Origin: JAFNAG01 sp963824985
GTDB taxonomy: Bacteria > Acidobacteriota > UBA6911
Length of the DNA stretch: 64,000 nt
Direction of reading: 5' to 3'
Assembly: GCA_963824985.1 (NCBI GenBank)
Contig: CAWGRQ010000043.1
Location: forward strand, 179,785 to 243,784
The notes beneath the pieces were generated by a model. It did no database searches. It was not told the origin of the DNA and saw only the letters and a list, made by a program, of their open reading frames with translations. Both the position numbers and the translations under genes were made by a program. Each line of letters starts with the position of its first letter. Position 1 is the stretch's first letter. This document shows, in pieces, positions 1-6,044 of this stretch.

Positions 1-684
1 CTGAAAGGCGCGCGGATCGGCGTGCTGCATCAGGCATACGAGCGCGCCAACCTCCCCGTCGATGACGAGGTCGCGAAGGTCTTTGCCCGGGCACTCGAAG
101 ATCTGAAGGCGGCGGGCGCCGAGATTGTCGACCCCGCGCCGGTCGATCTCACCGAGATCCGCCGCGCCCAGGGCGGAAACCCGTGCCGCGGATTCAAGTA
201 CGACATCAACGAGTACCTCGCGAAACAGGGTGATCGCGTTCCGATGCACAGCCTCGAGGAAATCATCGCATCAGGCAAGTTTCACGAGTCGGTTCGATCC
301 CGGTTGGAACAGTCCCAGCGCAGCACTCCCGAGGGTCCTGATAGCGATGCCTGCAAGGCAGACGCCGCCTACCGCGAAGCGTTCGGGGCCGCCGTGACCA
401 AGGTTATGGATGATTTGAAGCTGGATGCCTTCGTGTACCCGACGTGGAGCCAGCCGCCCCAGCTCATCGGAAGCGCAAATCAAAGGCAGGCGGGCGACAA
501 TAGCCAGGTGTTCTCGCCCACGTCCGGGTTCCCTGCGATCAACGTGCCCATGGGCTACACCCGGGGCGGAACTCTTCCAGCCGGCATGACGATCTTCGGC
601 CGGGCGTGGAGCGAGGCAACCCTCATCAAGCTTGCCTACGCCTACGAGCAGGCTACCCATCATCGACGCCCGCCGGCGCGCTGA
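1..684 (+). CDS. Amidase signature family protein, 3' part
   Basis: The reading frame is already open at base 1 (L-K-G-A-R-I-G-V), so the N-terminal part with the Ser-Ser-Lys catalytic core lies outside the window. What remains (about 227 residues) matches the C-terminal third of amidase-signature enzymes: LKGARIGV opening, an AFVYPTWSQPPQ segment, a P-T-S-G-F-P-A-I-N-V-P motif and a G-M-T-I-F-G-R closing segment. The family hydrolyses amide bonds; substrate cannot be told from this part. GatA-like proteins share the fold, but the AFVYPT and SGFPAINVP wording fits stand-alone amidases. It ends about 115 bp before the integrase gene and is probably the host-chromosome gene next to the integron. 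Confidence 0.85.
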   Translation: MKGARIGVLHQAYERANLPVDDEVAKVFARALEDLKAAGAEIVDPAPVDLTEIRRAQGGNPCRGFKYDINEYLAKQGDRVPMHSLEEIIASGKFHESVRSRLEQSQRSTPEGPDSDACKADAAYREAFGAAVTKVMDDLKLDAFVYPTWSQPPQLIGSANQRQAGDNSQVFSPTSGFPAINVPMGYTRGGTLPAGMTIFGRAWSEATLIKLAYAYEQATHHRRPPAR

Positions 685-799
685 CGGGGCAGGCCCTGAA
701 ATCGGCAGGATTCGAACTCTAGTCGTCGCGGCACGAGTCCGCGGTCGATGCCGAGCACGTCATGAAAAAGGATCATTGCTGATACTTGAGTGACTGCCG

Positions 800-1852
800 A
801 TGCAAGGACGTGAGGTGATATCGCCGATCTCGTATTCCTTCGTCCCAGAGTCCCCCACCTTTGTGTATGAGAAGGTCGCACCTTACCCGGAAAAGCCGAA
901 GCTCCTTGACCGTGTGCGCGGTGAAATCTGTCGGCGCAACTACAGTCGCAGAACGGCCAAGTCCTATGTCGGATGGATACGTCGTTTTATTCTGTTTCAC
1001 GGGAAGCGGCACCCGTCGGAAATGGGCGAGGCGGAGATCTCGCAGTTTCTCACGCACCTTGCCGTCGAAGGCAAAGTCAGCGCATCTACACAGAACCAGG
1101 CGTTGTGTGCGCTGATTTTTCTTTATCGAGAGGTTTTGCAAAAAAACCTTGACTGGGTGGGTGACATCGTGCGCGCCAGGCGGCCGGTTCATCTGCCGGT
1201 CGTGCTATCGCGCGCGGAGGTAAAGGCGCTGCTCGGCAACCTGCGAGGGGTCGAGTGGATCATGGCGTCGCTGCTTTACGGCTCCGGGTTGCGGCTGCTT
1301 GAGTGCTGTCGGGTGCGCATCAAGGATGTGGAATTCACCCGCAAGGAAATCGCGGTTCGTGACGGGAAGGGCAACAAGGATCGCGTGACGCTGCTCCCGG
1401 GCAGGGTTATGGATCCGCTGGCTGTGCACATGGAAGGGGTGCGCCGCCAGCATGAAGAAGATCTTCGGCTTGGTATGGGCAGCGTCGAGCTTCCTCAGGC
1501 AATCGAGCGCAAGTATCCCAAGGCTCCGTGGGAGTGGGGCTGGCAGTGGGTTTTCCCGGCGACCCGTTTTTATCTGGATCCGGTGTCGGGGCGGAAACGC
1601 CGGCATCATCTCCACGAGTCGGTGTTGCAGAAGGCTGTGCGCCGGGCGGCTCTTCAGGCGCGAATTGCCAGGCCGGCCAGCTGTCACTCCCTTCGTCACT
1701 CCTTTGCCACGCACTTGCTGGAAGATGGGTACGACATCCGGACGATTCAGGAGCTTCTGGGGCACAGTGATGTCAGCACGACGATGATTTACACGCACGT
1801 TTTGAATCGTGGCGGGCGAGGGGTTCGGAGCTCTCTGGACAGTGGCGTATGA
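800..1852 (+). CDS. intI: Integron integrase (tyrosine recombinase)
   Basis: A 350-residue tyrosine recombinase that inserts and excises gene cassettes at attI and attC. Core-binding N-terminal domain spans about residues 30-125. The catalytic set is visible: R165 (SGLRLLE), H296 and R299 (CHSLRH), H322 (LLGHSD) and nucleophile Y331 (MIYTHV). The stretch around residues 237-270 (KYPKAPWEWGWQWVFPA) is the extra helix found only in integron integrases, which separates it from XerC/XerD. The C-terminus LNRGGRGVRS is also typical. The ATG at 800 gives a slightly long N-terminus; a later start near residue 27 is possible. The gene reads toward the cassettes, opposite to the usual integron layout. 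Confidence 0.95.
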   Translation: MQGREVISPISYSFVPESPTFVYEKVAPYPEKPKLLDRVRGEICRRNYSRRTAKSYVGWIRRFILFHGKRHPSEMGEAEISQFLTHLAVEGKVSASTQNQALCALIFLYREVLQKNLDWVGDIVRARRPVHLPVVLSRAEVKALLGNLRGVEWIMASLLYGSGLRLLECCRVRIKDVEFTRKEIAVRDGKGNKDRVTLLPGRVMDPLAVHMEGVRRQHEEDLRLGMGSVELPQAIERKYPKAPWEWGWQWVFPATRFYLDPVSGRKRRHHLHESVLQKAVRRAALQARIARPASCHSLRHSFATHLLEDGYDIRTIQELLGHSDVSTTMIYTHVLNRGGRGVRSSLDSGV

Positions 1853-2034
1853 GATTTTGGCTTATGCGGTGCATTCCGGCAGCGGGTGTAATAGGCGGGG
1901 CATGGTTCGGCCGCATCCGCCCTTGTTATCCAGCTAAGCGGGCGTCGCTCGCGGCGTATCTGGATAAGCCGCCAATGGGATCACCCATAACCAGTTGATT
2001 ATTAATGAAATGGCCGTTTTCATGGTCGAGTCTT

Positions 2035-2101
2035 GATGGGATAAGCGGACGCCAACTGGCAGCCTATCCAGTTATCGAGACCCGCATAATTTAAGTTAGG
2101 T
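2035..2101 (+). other. Putative attI site
   Basis: The sequence AAGTTAGGT (2093-2101) holds a perfect GTTRRRY core (2095-2101) at the left edge of the first cassette, and TTAGGT is complementary to the ACCTAAC box at that cassette's own attC. Upstream are imperfect palindromes and direct repeats, for example GGATA/TATCC around 2039-2069 and TTATCCAG/CTGGATAA at 1926-1933 and 1960-1967, that could be integrase-binding sites. The 1853-2166 gap holds no convincing gene. The right edge is well supported; the left edge is a guess. Confidence 0.6.
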
Positions 2102-2119
2102 TCCGAACCTACCCGGTCC

Positions 2120-2153
2120 TTGACGGGAAGCCTGGTATGACATATAGTCATAC
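2120..2153 (+). promoter_or_regulatory. Promoter with overlapping palindromic operator of the MazEF-like cassette
   Basis: TTGACG (2120-2125), 17 bp spacer, TATAGT (2143-2148) make a good sigma-70 promoter. GTATGACATATAGTCATAC (2135-2153) is a perfect inverted repeat with 7 bp arms around ATATA, lying on the -10 box. Ribbon-helix-helix antitoxins usually repress their own operon through such sites. The start codon of the antitoxin is 14 bp past the palindrome. The promoter lies inside the cassette, so the cassette can be expressed wherever it inserts. Confidence 0.7.
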
Positions 2154-2166
2154 TTAGAGGCTGCAG

Positions 2167-2409
2167 ATGTCTAGATCCAAGATTGCCATTACCATCGATG
2201 CATCGACCCTGGACCGCCTGGATGAACTGGTCGAACAATCCATGTTTCCCAGCCGCAGCCAAGCGATCCAAGAGGCCGTCGAGGAAAAACTCGCGCGGCT
2301 GAAACGGACTCGGTTGGCCCGAGAATGCGCTAAATTGGATCCTCCTTTTGAAAAGGCGCTCGCAGAAGAAGGACTGTCTGAGGACCTGTCTGAATGGCCC
2401 GAATACTAA
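2167..2409 (+). CDS. Ribbon-helix-helix antitoxin (MazE/CopG-like), cassette 1
   Basis: 80 residues. The N-terminal half (SKIAITIDASTLDRLDELV...SRSQAIQEAVEEKL) is a ribbon-helix-helix DNA-binding domain: a short beta strand followed by two helices. The acidic C-terminal tail is the likely toxin-binding part. It overlaps the MazF-like toxin by 16 bp, the classic antitoxin-first arrangement, and lies right behind a promoter with a palindromic operator. Expected role: neutralise the toxin and repress the operon. Family assignment as RHH is firm; whether it is best named MazE or CopG is open. Confidence 0.85.
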   Translation: MSRSKIAITIDASTLDRLDELVEQSMFPSRSQAIQEAVEEKLARLKRTRLARECAKLDPPFEKALAEEGLSEDLSEWPEY

Positions 2410-2732
2410 GGGGAGAAATCCGCTGGGCTGATCTCAACCCGGTGCGAGGCAGGGAGCAAGCGGGCAAGCGTCCAGTACTTATTCTCAGCCATGACGTGTT
2501 CAATGAGCGCTCCGGGACCGTGATCGCGGCCGCGCTAACAAGTCAGCCACAGCGTGCTGCCTTCCCTTTAACTTTTGAGCTCCATTCCCAGGAGCTTCTC
2601 AAGAGATCCTGGGTCAAGATCAGTCAAATTCGCACACTCTCCATCGAACGTATCGGCTCTCGAATTGCCAGAGCCACGCCGGAAGAGGTTGCCCAGGTTG
2701 TTGAGGGTCTTAACGAAATCATCGGAACCTAA
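2394..2732 (+). CDS. mazF: MazF/PemK-family endoribonuclease toxin, cassette 1
   Basis: 112 residues with the hallmark start GEIRWADLNPVRGREQAGKRPVLILS, here read as the conserved G-E-I-W-x-x-L-N-P-x-x-G-x-E-x-x-K-x-R-P-V-L pattern, then DVFNERSGTVIAAALTS. MazF proteins cut single-stranded mRNA at short motifs and stop growth. The predicted catalytic Arg (KRPV) and the conserved Thr/Ser (ALTSQ) are present, so it looks intact. Its TAA stop lies inside the left core box of the cassette's attC (2727-2733), showing how tightly the cassette is packed. Confidence 0.9.
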   Translation: MARILRGEIRWADLNPVRGREQAGKRPVLILSHDVFNERSGTVIAAALTSQPQRAAFPLTFELHSQELLKRSWVKISQIRTLSIERIGSRIARATPEEVAQVVEGLNEIIGT

Positions 2733-2788
2733 CTATGCGCTCCAGCGGACCCGCAAAAGGCGCGCGCCGCTGAGCGCTGGCGTTGGAC
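2727..2788 (+). other. attC site of cassette 1
   Basis: Left core ACCTAAC (2727-2733) and right core GTTGGAC (2782-2788). Inner arms GCGCTCCAGCGG (2737-2748) and CCGCTGAGCGC (2767-2777) pair with one unpaired extra C, the extrahelical base typical of folded attC. Total 62 bp. The left core is exactly complementary to the cassette start TTAGGT at 2096. Confidence 0.9.
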
Positions 2789-2815
2789 CGAAGAGATGCG
2801 TGCAGGATCCGATGG

Positions 2816-3109
2816 ATGGCACTCCGATTCGAATGGGACAGCAATAAGGCAGAATCAAACCTTACGAAGCACGGTGTATCATTCGAGGAGGCGATGACGG
2901 TGTTTGGCGATACCTTGTCGCTGACGATCGCGGACGAGCTGCACTCGGCCCGAGAGCAAAGGTGGGTGCTCGTCGGTGTCTCGAACCGGGGTCGACTCGT
3001 CGTTGTGGTCCATGTCGAGCGGGGAGTTGGAATTCGGATCATCAGCGCACGCGAGGCGACCGCCAAAGAGAGGAAAGCCTATGAGGGCGGGGATTATGAA
3101 AAGAGGTAG
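2816..3109 (+). CDS. brnT: BrnT-family toxin, cassette 2
   Basis: 97 residues from the ATG at 2816, with an AGGA motif about 9 bp upstream. The pattern FEWDSNKAESNLTKHGVSF, E-A-M-T-V-F, R-W-V-L-V-G-V and R-I-I-S-A-R-E-A-T-x-x-E-R is diagnostic of BrnT, a RelE-like ribonuclease toxin with a small alpha/beta fold. The conserved H (KHGVSF) and the ISARxA segment are intact. The toxin gene comes first and its antitoxin overlaps the end, as is normal for brnTA. Confidence 0.92.
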   Translation: MALRFEWDSNKAESNLTKHGVSFEEAMTVFGDTLSLTIADELHSAREQRWVLVGVSNRGRLVVVVHVERGVGIRIISAREATAKERKAYEGGDYEKR

Positions 3110-3326
3110 AAGCACTCCCAGAATAGCTGAGATGCGCGCTGAATACGACTTTTCAGGCGGCGAGCGCGGAAAATACGCGAAGCGGTTTGCGGAGGGCACA
3201 AATATCATCATTCTGGACCCCGATGTGGCAGAACTATTCCCTGATTCCAAGACCGTGAACGAGGCACTCCGCGCTTTGAGCAAAATTGCCGACCGCCAGA
3301 GAAAGATAGCTTCCAGGAGCAAGTAG
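3081..3326 (+). CDS. brnA: BrnA-family antitoxin, cassette 2
   Basis: About 76-81 residues. ATG at 3081 or 3096 both fit; both overlap the end of brnT. The body EMRAEYDFSGGERGKYAKRF, then T-N-I-I-I-L-D-P-D-V-A-E-L-F-P-D-S and VNEALRAL, matches BrnA antitoxins: an N-terminal toxin-binding part and a C-terminal ribbon-helix-helix DNA-binding part. It should neutralise BrnT and repress the pair. Confidence 0.9.
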   Translation: MRAGIMKRGRSTPRIAEMRAEYDFSGGERGKYAKRFAEGTNIIILDPDVAELFPDSKTVNEALRALSKIADRQRKIASRSK

Positions 3327-3407
3327 ACCTGGCTAGGGCCGTCGCTTCACCCAAGTGGGCGGAACTGGTGAACCGGTCAATCGGTGGTGCCGAGGCGACT
3401 GAGGACC

Positions 3408-3483
3408 GCCTAACACGCGGCTGCATCCGACGGCCGCGCTATCGGAAACCGCATGCGGCCGCGGGTGAGCCGCAACGCTATGT
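3408..3483 (+). other. Degenerate attC site of cassette 2
   Basis: Left core GCCTAAC (3408-3414) is perfect RYYYAAC. Arms GCGGCTGCATCC (3417-3428) and GGGTGAGCCGC (3463-3473) pair with a small bulge, and the CGCAAC lead-in matches the attC at 4601-4605. The right core reads GCTATGT (3477-3483) in place of GTTRRRY, so recombination here is probably weakened. The left core does not fully match the cassette start TTGGAC. Confidence 0.65.
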
Positions 3484-3506
3484 GGCAGTTCCTTTGGAGG
3501 TGAGGG

Positions 3507-4215
3507 ATGCATTCGATGAAAGTCTGCATTGTCGGGGCCTCTGGGAAGCTCGGCAAGTACATGGTGCAGCACGCGCTTGACCGGGGCTACGAGGTGGTTG
3601 GCGTCTGTCGGGAGCGCAGCGTAGGCAAACTCGACGCGTTCAAAGGGCGCATCACAGTCATTCCCGGCGCTACGAACGACCGCGAGGTTATCAAGAAGGC
3701 TGTCGCAGGGTGTGACGGGGTGCTCACCGTGCTGGTCCCTTGGGGGGTTCACCACTACTCGTCGGGAACGGCCCAGGCGGTACTCGACTACGCGCGTCCG
3801 GGCGCGCGCCTCATATTCTCCTGCGGCTGGCATATTACGCGGGACGGCCAGGACGTGTACTCGCGGACCTTCAAAGCGGCCGTGAAGGCCGTGACGCTGG
3901 CTCACGCGGCTGGTTCGCGTCGTGGACATCGACGACCAGGTGGAAGCGTGCCGGCGGGTGTTTGCCAGCGACACCCGGTGGACGGTCGTGCGTGGGAGCG
4001 ACCTTGAAGAGGGCGAGAGCCAGGGCCTGCCCGTGTGGAGTCGGCACGTGGGTGATCCCATCCTCGAGAGCAATATGACGCGCCGCGTGGACTTCGCCCT
4101 TTTCATGGTAGAGGCCCTTGAGAACGACGAGTTGATCCACGAAGCCCCGGCAATTGTCGGATGCCGCACACCCTCGGCGCTCGCACACGCCGCTGCACCC
4201 GACCGTTCGACCTAA
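3507..4215 (+). pseudogene. NAD(P)-binding (NmrA/atypical SDR-like) protein, frameshifted, cassette 3
   Basis: Starts at ATG 3507 behind GGAGG (3495-3499). The N-terminal part MKVCIVGASGKLGKYM carries a Rossmann GxxGxxG dinucleotide-binding loop. The frame breaks near 3911: the first frame runs on to 4007 without sense, while a second frame (V-R-V-V-D-I-D-D-Q-V-E-A-C) carries on the protein to the TAA at 4213. Removing one base near 3911 would restore about 235 residues. Function cannot be narrowed beyond an NAD(P)-dependent epimerase/reductase-like fold. It fills one cassette and its last codons run through the cassette's attC. The break may be real or a sequencing slip. Confidence 0.7.
4156..4211 (+). 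other. Degenerate attC site of cassette 3
   Basis: Right core GTTCGAC (4205-4211) departs from GTTRRRY by one base but is exactly complementary to the left core of the next attC (GTCGAAC at 4553-4559), which fixes it as a real cassette junction. Arms GTCGGATGC (4156-4164) and GCACCCGAC (4195-4203) pair with one mismatch. No clear RYYYAAC left core is seen. Confidence 0.6.
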
Positions 4216-4219
4216 AAAG

Positions 4220-4597
4220 ATGAAAAAGCGACTGCGTAAGAAGAAGCATCGTGGCGAGTTTACCGAGTGGGGACGGCAACTCATCGTTATGCGGAATCGA
4301 AAGGACAATTTCGATGAGTTCCTGGACGCCTTCATAGCAGAAGCAGTCGAGGCAAACGGATGTTACTGCGGGGGTGGCGGTAAGGGAGACAACCTTGACG
4401 TGGTTATCGAGCTTGGCGGTCGATCCGACGATCGAGAGACCAGACTGAAGAAAATCACAGCATGGATCGACGCCCGGCCTGATGTGCAAAGCTGGAAGAC
4501 CAGTGCAGAATTCGACATTTGGCGCGGGAATTTCACGGAGATCACAGAGAAGGTCGAACATCCGGCTTCAGGCGCCGCGGAAAAGCAGCGCGCCTGA
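4220..4597 (+). CDS. YggL-family (DUF469) ribosome-binding protein, cassette 4
   Basis: 125 residues from ATG 4220. The start KKRLRKKKHRGEFTEWG and the middle F-D-E-F-L-D-A-F-I-x-E-A-V-E-A-N-G correspond to the basic N-terminus and helix of YggL (RLRKKMHIDEFQELGF...FINEVIEPN), a small protein reported to bind the 50S ribosomal subunit in gamma-proteobacteria. A Cys-Tyr-Cys-Gly4 segment follows, then a helical C-terminus with FDIWRG, like the YggL tail ELFDVW. Similarity is spread over the whole length, so the family call is good; the role in this host is unknown. It is the sole gene of its cassette and its end overlaps the attC. Confidence 0.8.
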   Translation: MKKRLRKKKHRGEFTEWGRQLIVMRNRKDNFDEFLDAFIAEAVEANGCYCGGGGKGDNLDVVIELGGRSDDRETRLKKITAWIDARPDVQSWKTSAEFDIWRGNFTEITEKVEHPASGAAEKQRA

Positions 4598-4612
4598 GCC
4601 GCAACGTTAGAC
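4553..4612 (+). other. attC site of cassette 4
   Basis: Left core GTCGAAC (4553-4559), right core GTTAGAC (4606-4612, perfect GTTRRRY). Arms CGGCTTCAGGCGC (4563-4575) and GCGCCTGAGCCG (4590-4601) pair with one extrahelical T. The loop is short. The left core is the exact complement of the cassette start TTCGAC at 4206. Confidence 0.9.
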
Positions 4613-4652
4613 GGATTCATGCTTCCTCACCATCCTGGTGCAGAATGTCGGT

Positions 4653-4904
4653 ATGGGCACCAGCAAGACGCTGCGCCGCGTGTCGAGCGGAACCTCGGAT
4701 CCTACAATCCGATTTGATGACCTTCGGCAGTTGCTCCTGAATCTGGGTTTCGATATGCGAATTCGAGGGAGCCATCACATCTTTCGTGAGGCCGGGATTG
4801 AAGAGAAGATCAACCTGCAGCGTGAAGGCAGCGAGGTAAAGCCATATCAGGTCCGCCAAGTCCGAAACGTACTTTTGAAGTACCATCTGGGTGAAACAGA
4901 ATGA
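4653..4904 (+). CDS. hicA: HicA-family mRNA interferase toxin, cassette 5
   Basis: 83 residues from ATG 4653; a GTG at 4638 would add five. The double-stranded-RNA-binding-like HicA fold shows as FDDLRQLLLNLGFDMRIRGSHHIFRE, with the catalytic His of G-S-H-H-I-F, followed by I-N-L-Q-x-x-G-x-E-V-K-P-Y-Q-V-R-Q-V-R. The N-terminus is longer than in minimal HicA. It overlaps hicB by 4 bp (ATGA), so the two are translated together. HicA cleaves mRNA and tmRNA. Confidence 0.9.
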   Translation: MGTSKTLRRVSSGTSDPTIRFDDLRQLLLNLGFDMRIRGSHHIFREAGIEEKINLQREGSEVKPYQVRQVRNVLLKYHLGETE

Positions 4905-5113
4905 ACAGGTACGAAGTCATCATTTACTGGAGTGTGGAGGATCAGGCATTTGTGGCCGAAGTCCCAGAACTCCCAGGCTGCGCAGCTCATGGAACAACTC
5001 AAGAGGCAGCGCTCGCCAGTGCTCAGGAAGCTATCGCGCTATGGATCGAAACGGCAAAAGAATTTGGCGATCCCATACCCGAGCCCAAAGGCCGTCGCCT
5101 CATTCTCGCTTAG
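4901..5113 (+). CDS. hicB: HicB-family antitoxin, cassette 5
   Basis: 70 residues. The partial RNase-H-like fold of HicB is clear: Y-E-V-I-I-Y-W-S-x-E-D-Q-A-F-V-A-E-V-P-E-L-P-G-C-x-A-H-G-x-T-x-x-E-A, then a helix and G-D-P-I-P-E-P. It ends right after this domain, so it lacks the C-terminal helix-turn-helix or RHH domain some HicB proteins use for autoregulation. It is the antitoxin of the overlapping HicA. Confidence 0.92.
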   Translation: MNRYEVIIYWSVEDQAFVAEVPELPGCAAHGTTQEAALASAQEAIALWIETAKEFGDPIPEPKGRRLILA

Positions 5114-5123
5114 CAAAAAAACC

Positions 5124-5131
5124 GTCTAACA
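5124..5131 (+). other. Truncated attC site of cassette 5
   Basis: GTCTAAC (5124-5130) is an exact complement of the cassette start TTAGAC at 4607, 11 bp past the hicB stop, so this is the left core of the attC. No matching arm or GTTRRRY follows: from 5132 on the sequence is an open frame of another gene. The attC therefore appears cut at its first box. Confidence 0.75.
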
Positions 5132-5278
5132 ACTGGCGCGGCCGTGTTCAAGGTGGCGTTGACGACCCTGGATAGCGCCGGCACGGAGACCATTACCATT
5201 ACGGCAACTCTTCCCGCCGAGTTGGGAGGCGGCACAGCAACCCTCGAAGTCGCGGTGGAAGGCAAGAAGGTCAAATAG
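5132..5278 (+). pseudogene. C-terminal remnant of an unidentified beta-rich protein
   Basis: From 5132 an open frame encodes about 48 residues to the TAG at 5276, with alternating beta-strand character (VFKVALTTLDSAG, ETITITATLPAEL, TATLEVAVEGKKVK). It resembles the last Ig-like strand region of a secreted protein, but no family can be named. It has no start codon or ribosome site of its own and begins exactly where the attC is lost, so it is read as the tail of a gene truncated by the integron junction. Confidence 0.5.
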
Positions 5279-5326
5279 GTTGCCGGGGCACACAGTCGGG
5301 AATCTGTGAACGATCTCTGCCACTTA

Positions 5327-5715
5327 CTGTTCCGAAAATAAGACCGAATGTGGCGCCAATTCACTCTTCCATCCCTGTGCCGCCCTTTCAGGGCTTGAAA
5401 TCTCGGCACCTTAGCCCAGGGCTTACGCCCTGGGCTGTGCTATTGCGCCCTTTCAGGGCTTAGCCGCTCACGACCGCAACAATCCTGAAGAGTCAGGCAG
5501 TTTATGACTGCAACAATCCCGAAGGGTCAGGCAGTTCACGACTGCCATAATCCCGAAGGGATGGTGCAACAAAGCCCAGGGCGTGAGCCCTGGGAAAACG
5601 GGAGAGCTGGCAACAGCCCTGAAAGGGCGGCGCAGAGAACGCGCGATGAGAGCACAAAACATTTTCATGCGTCACCGGGTGCGCCATAGGCGCATGAGAA
5701 GCTGTTCCGAAAATA
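5327..5715. repeat. Repeat-rich intergenic block
   Basis: The 444 bp gap holds no gene but several repeat types. CTGTTCCGAAAATA occurs at both ends (5327-5340 and 5702-5715) and again near 59069. Between them lie inverted copies of CCCTTTCAGGGC-type and CCCAGGGC/GCCCTGGG palindromes (about 5385-5462 and 5574-5630), and three tandem units of 34 bp (about 5468-5570) with the core AATCCCGAAGGGTCAGGCAG. The motif TTTTCATGCGTCACCGGGTG starts at 5662. Confidence 0.75.
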
Positions 5716-5722
5716 GGCTCTG

Positions 5723-6028
5723 CTATTGGACGGTTGTGCCCGTCGGCTTGCCCATCCCCGCCTGCTTGTCCTGCTGCGCCTGCAGGGCCTGGATCAGACC
5801 GGGAACGATCTGGTTCGGAATCACCAGCACCGCGCGCACGGGCGCCGGCAGGCTGCCGCTTTTCTGCATCCGCAGCGCCTCTTCGTCGTTGATGGGTCCG
5901 ACGACATCACAGAAGGTGAGGGTGCAGTCGATCGGGGATATGCTCACCTGCACATAGTTGGCGTACACCCGCGGCGAGTTCTTCGTGAAGTCGGCAATGA
6001 TCTGTAACGGTCGTTCCTCTGTGGTCAT
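5723..6028 (-). CDS. DUF3467 family protein
   Basis: 101 residues from the ATG at 6028 (MTTEERPLQIIADF). The core V-Y-A-N-Y-V-Q-V-S-x-S-P-I-D-C-T-L-T-F-C-D, then a variable part and A-V-L-V-I-P-N-Q-I-V-P-G-L-I-Q-A-L-Q, matches DUF3467, a small protein family of unknown function with an archaeal and bacterial spread. No signal peptide or membrane segment. It follows hinT by 16 bp and is probably the last gene of the leftward rpmE-to-hinT cluster. Upstream in-frame extension to 6124 overlaps hinT and is not needed. Confidence 0.8.
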   Translation of the reverse strand: MTTEERPLQIIADFTKNSPRVYANYVQVSISPIDCTLTFCDVVGPINDEEALRMQKSGSLPAPVRAVLVIPNQIVPGLIQALQAQQDKQAGMGKPTGTTVQ

Positions 6029-6044
6029 GATTCGCTCCCTGAAC

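Larger units (their letters stand above)
800..5150 (+). mobile_element. Chromosomal integron with co-directional integrase and five cassettes
   Basis: An IntI gene is followed by an attI-like core (2095-2101) and five units that each start with TTRRRY-like bases and end in an attC-like inverted repeat. Cassette spans, cutting after the G of each right core, are 2096-2782, 2783-3477, 3478-4205, 4206-4605 and 4606 to the broken end near 5130. For three cassettes the left core box of the attC is the exact reverse complement of the start of the same cassette (TTAGGT/ACCTAAC, TTCGAC/GTCGAAC, TTAGAC/GTCTAAC), as expected from circular cassettes inserted by IntI. All cassette genes point right, as does the integrase gene. 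Confidence 0.88.

Noticed and set aside
685..799. Possible attI upstream of intI, the usual position
   Set aside because: No GTTRRRY core or binding repeats are seen; the cassettes begin on the other side at 2096.
1926..1967. Possible extra attC from TTATCCAG/CTGGATAA palindrome
   Set aside because: No RYYYAAC or GTTRRRY boxes at its ends and no cassette gene before it; more likely part of the attI region.
5468..5570. Possible CRISPR array from three 34 bp units
   Set aside because: The units are contiguous tandem copies without unique spacers, and no cas genes are in the window.
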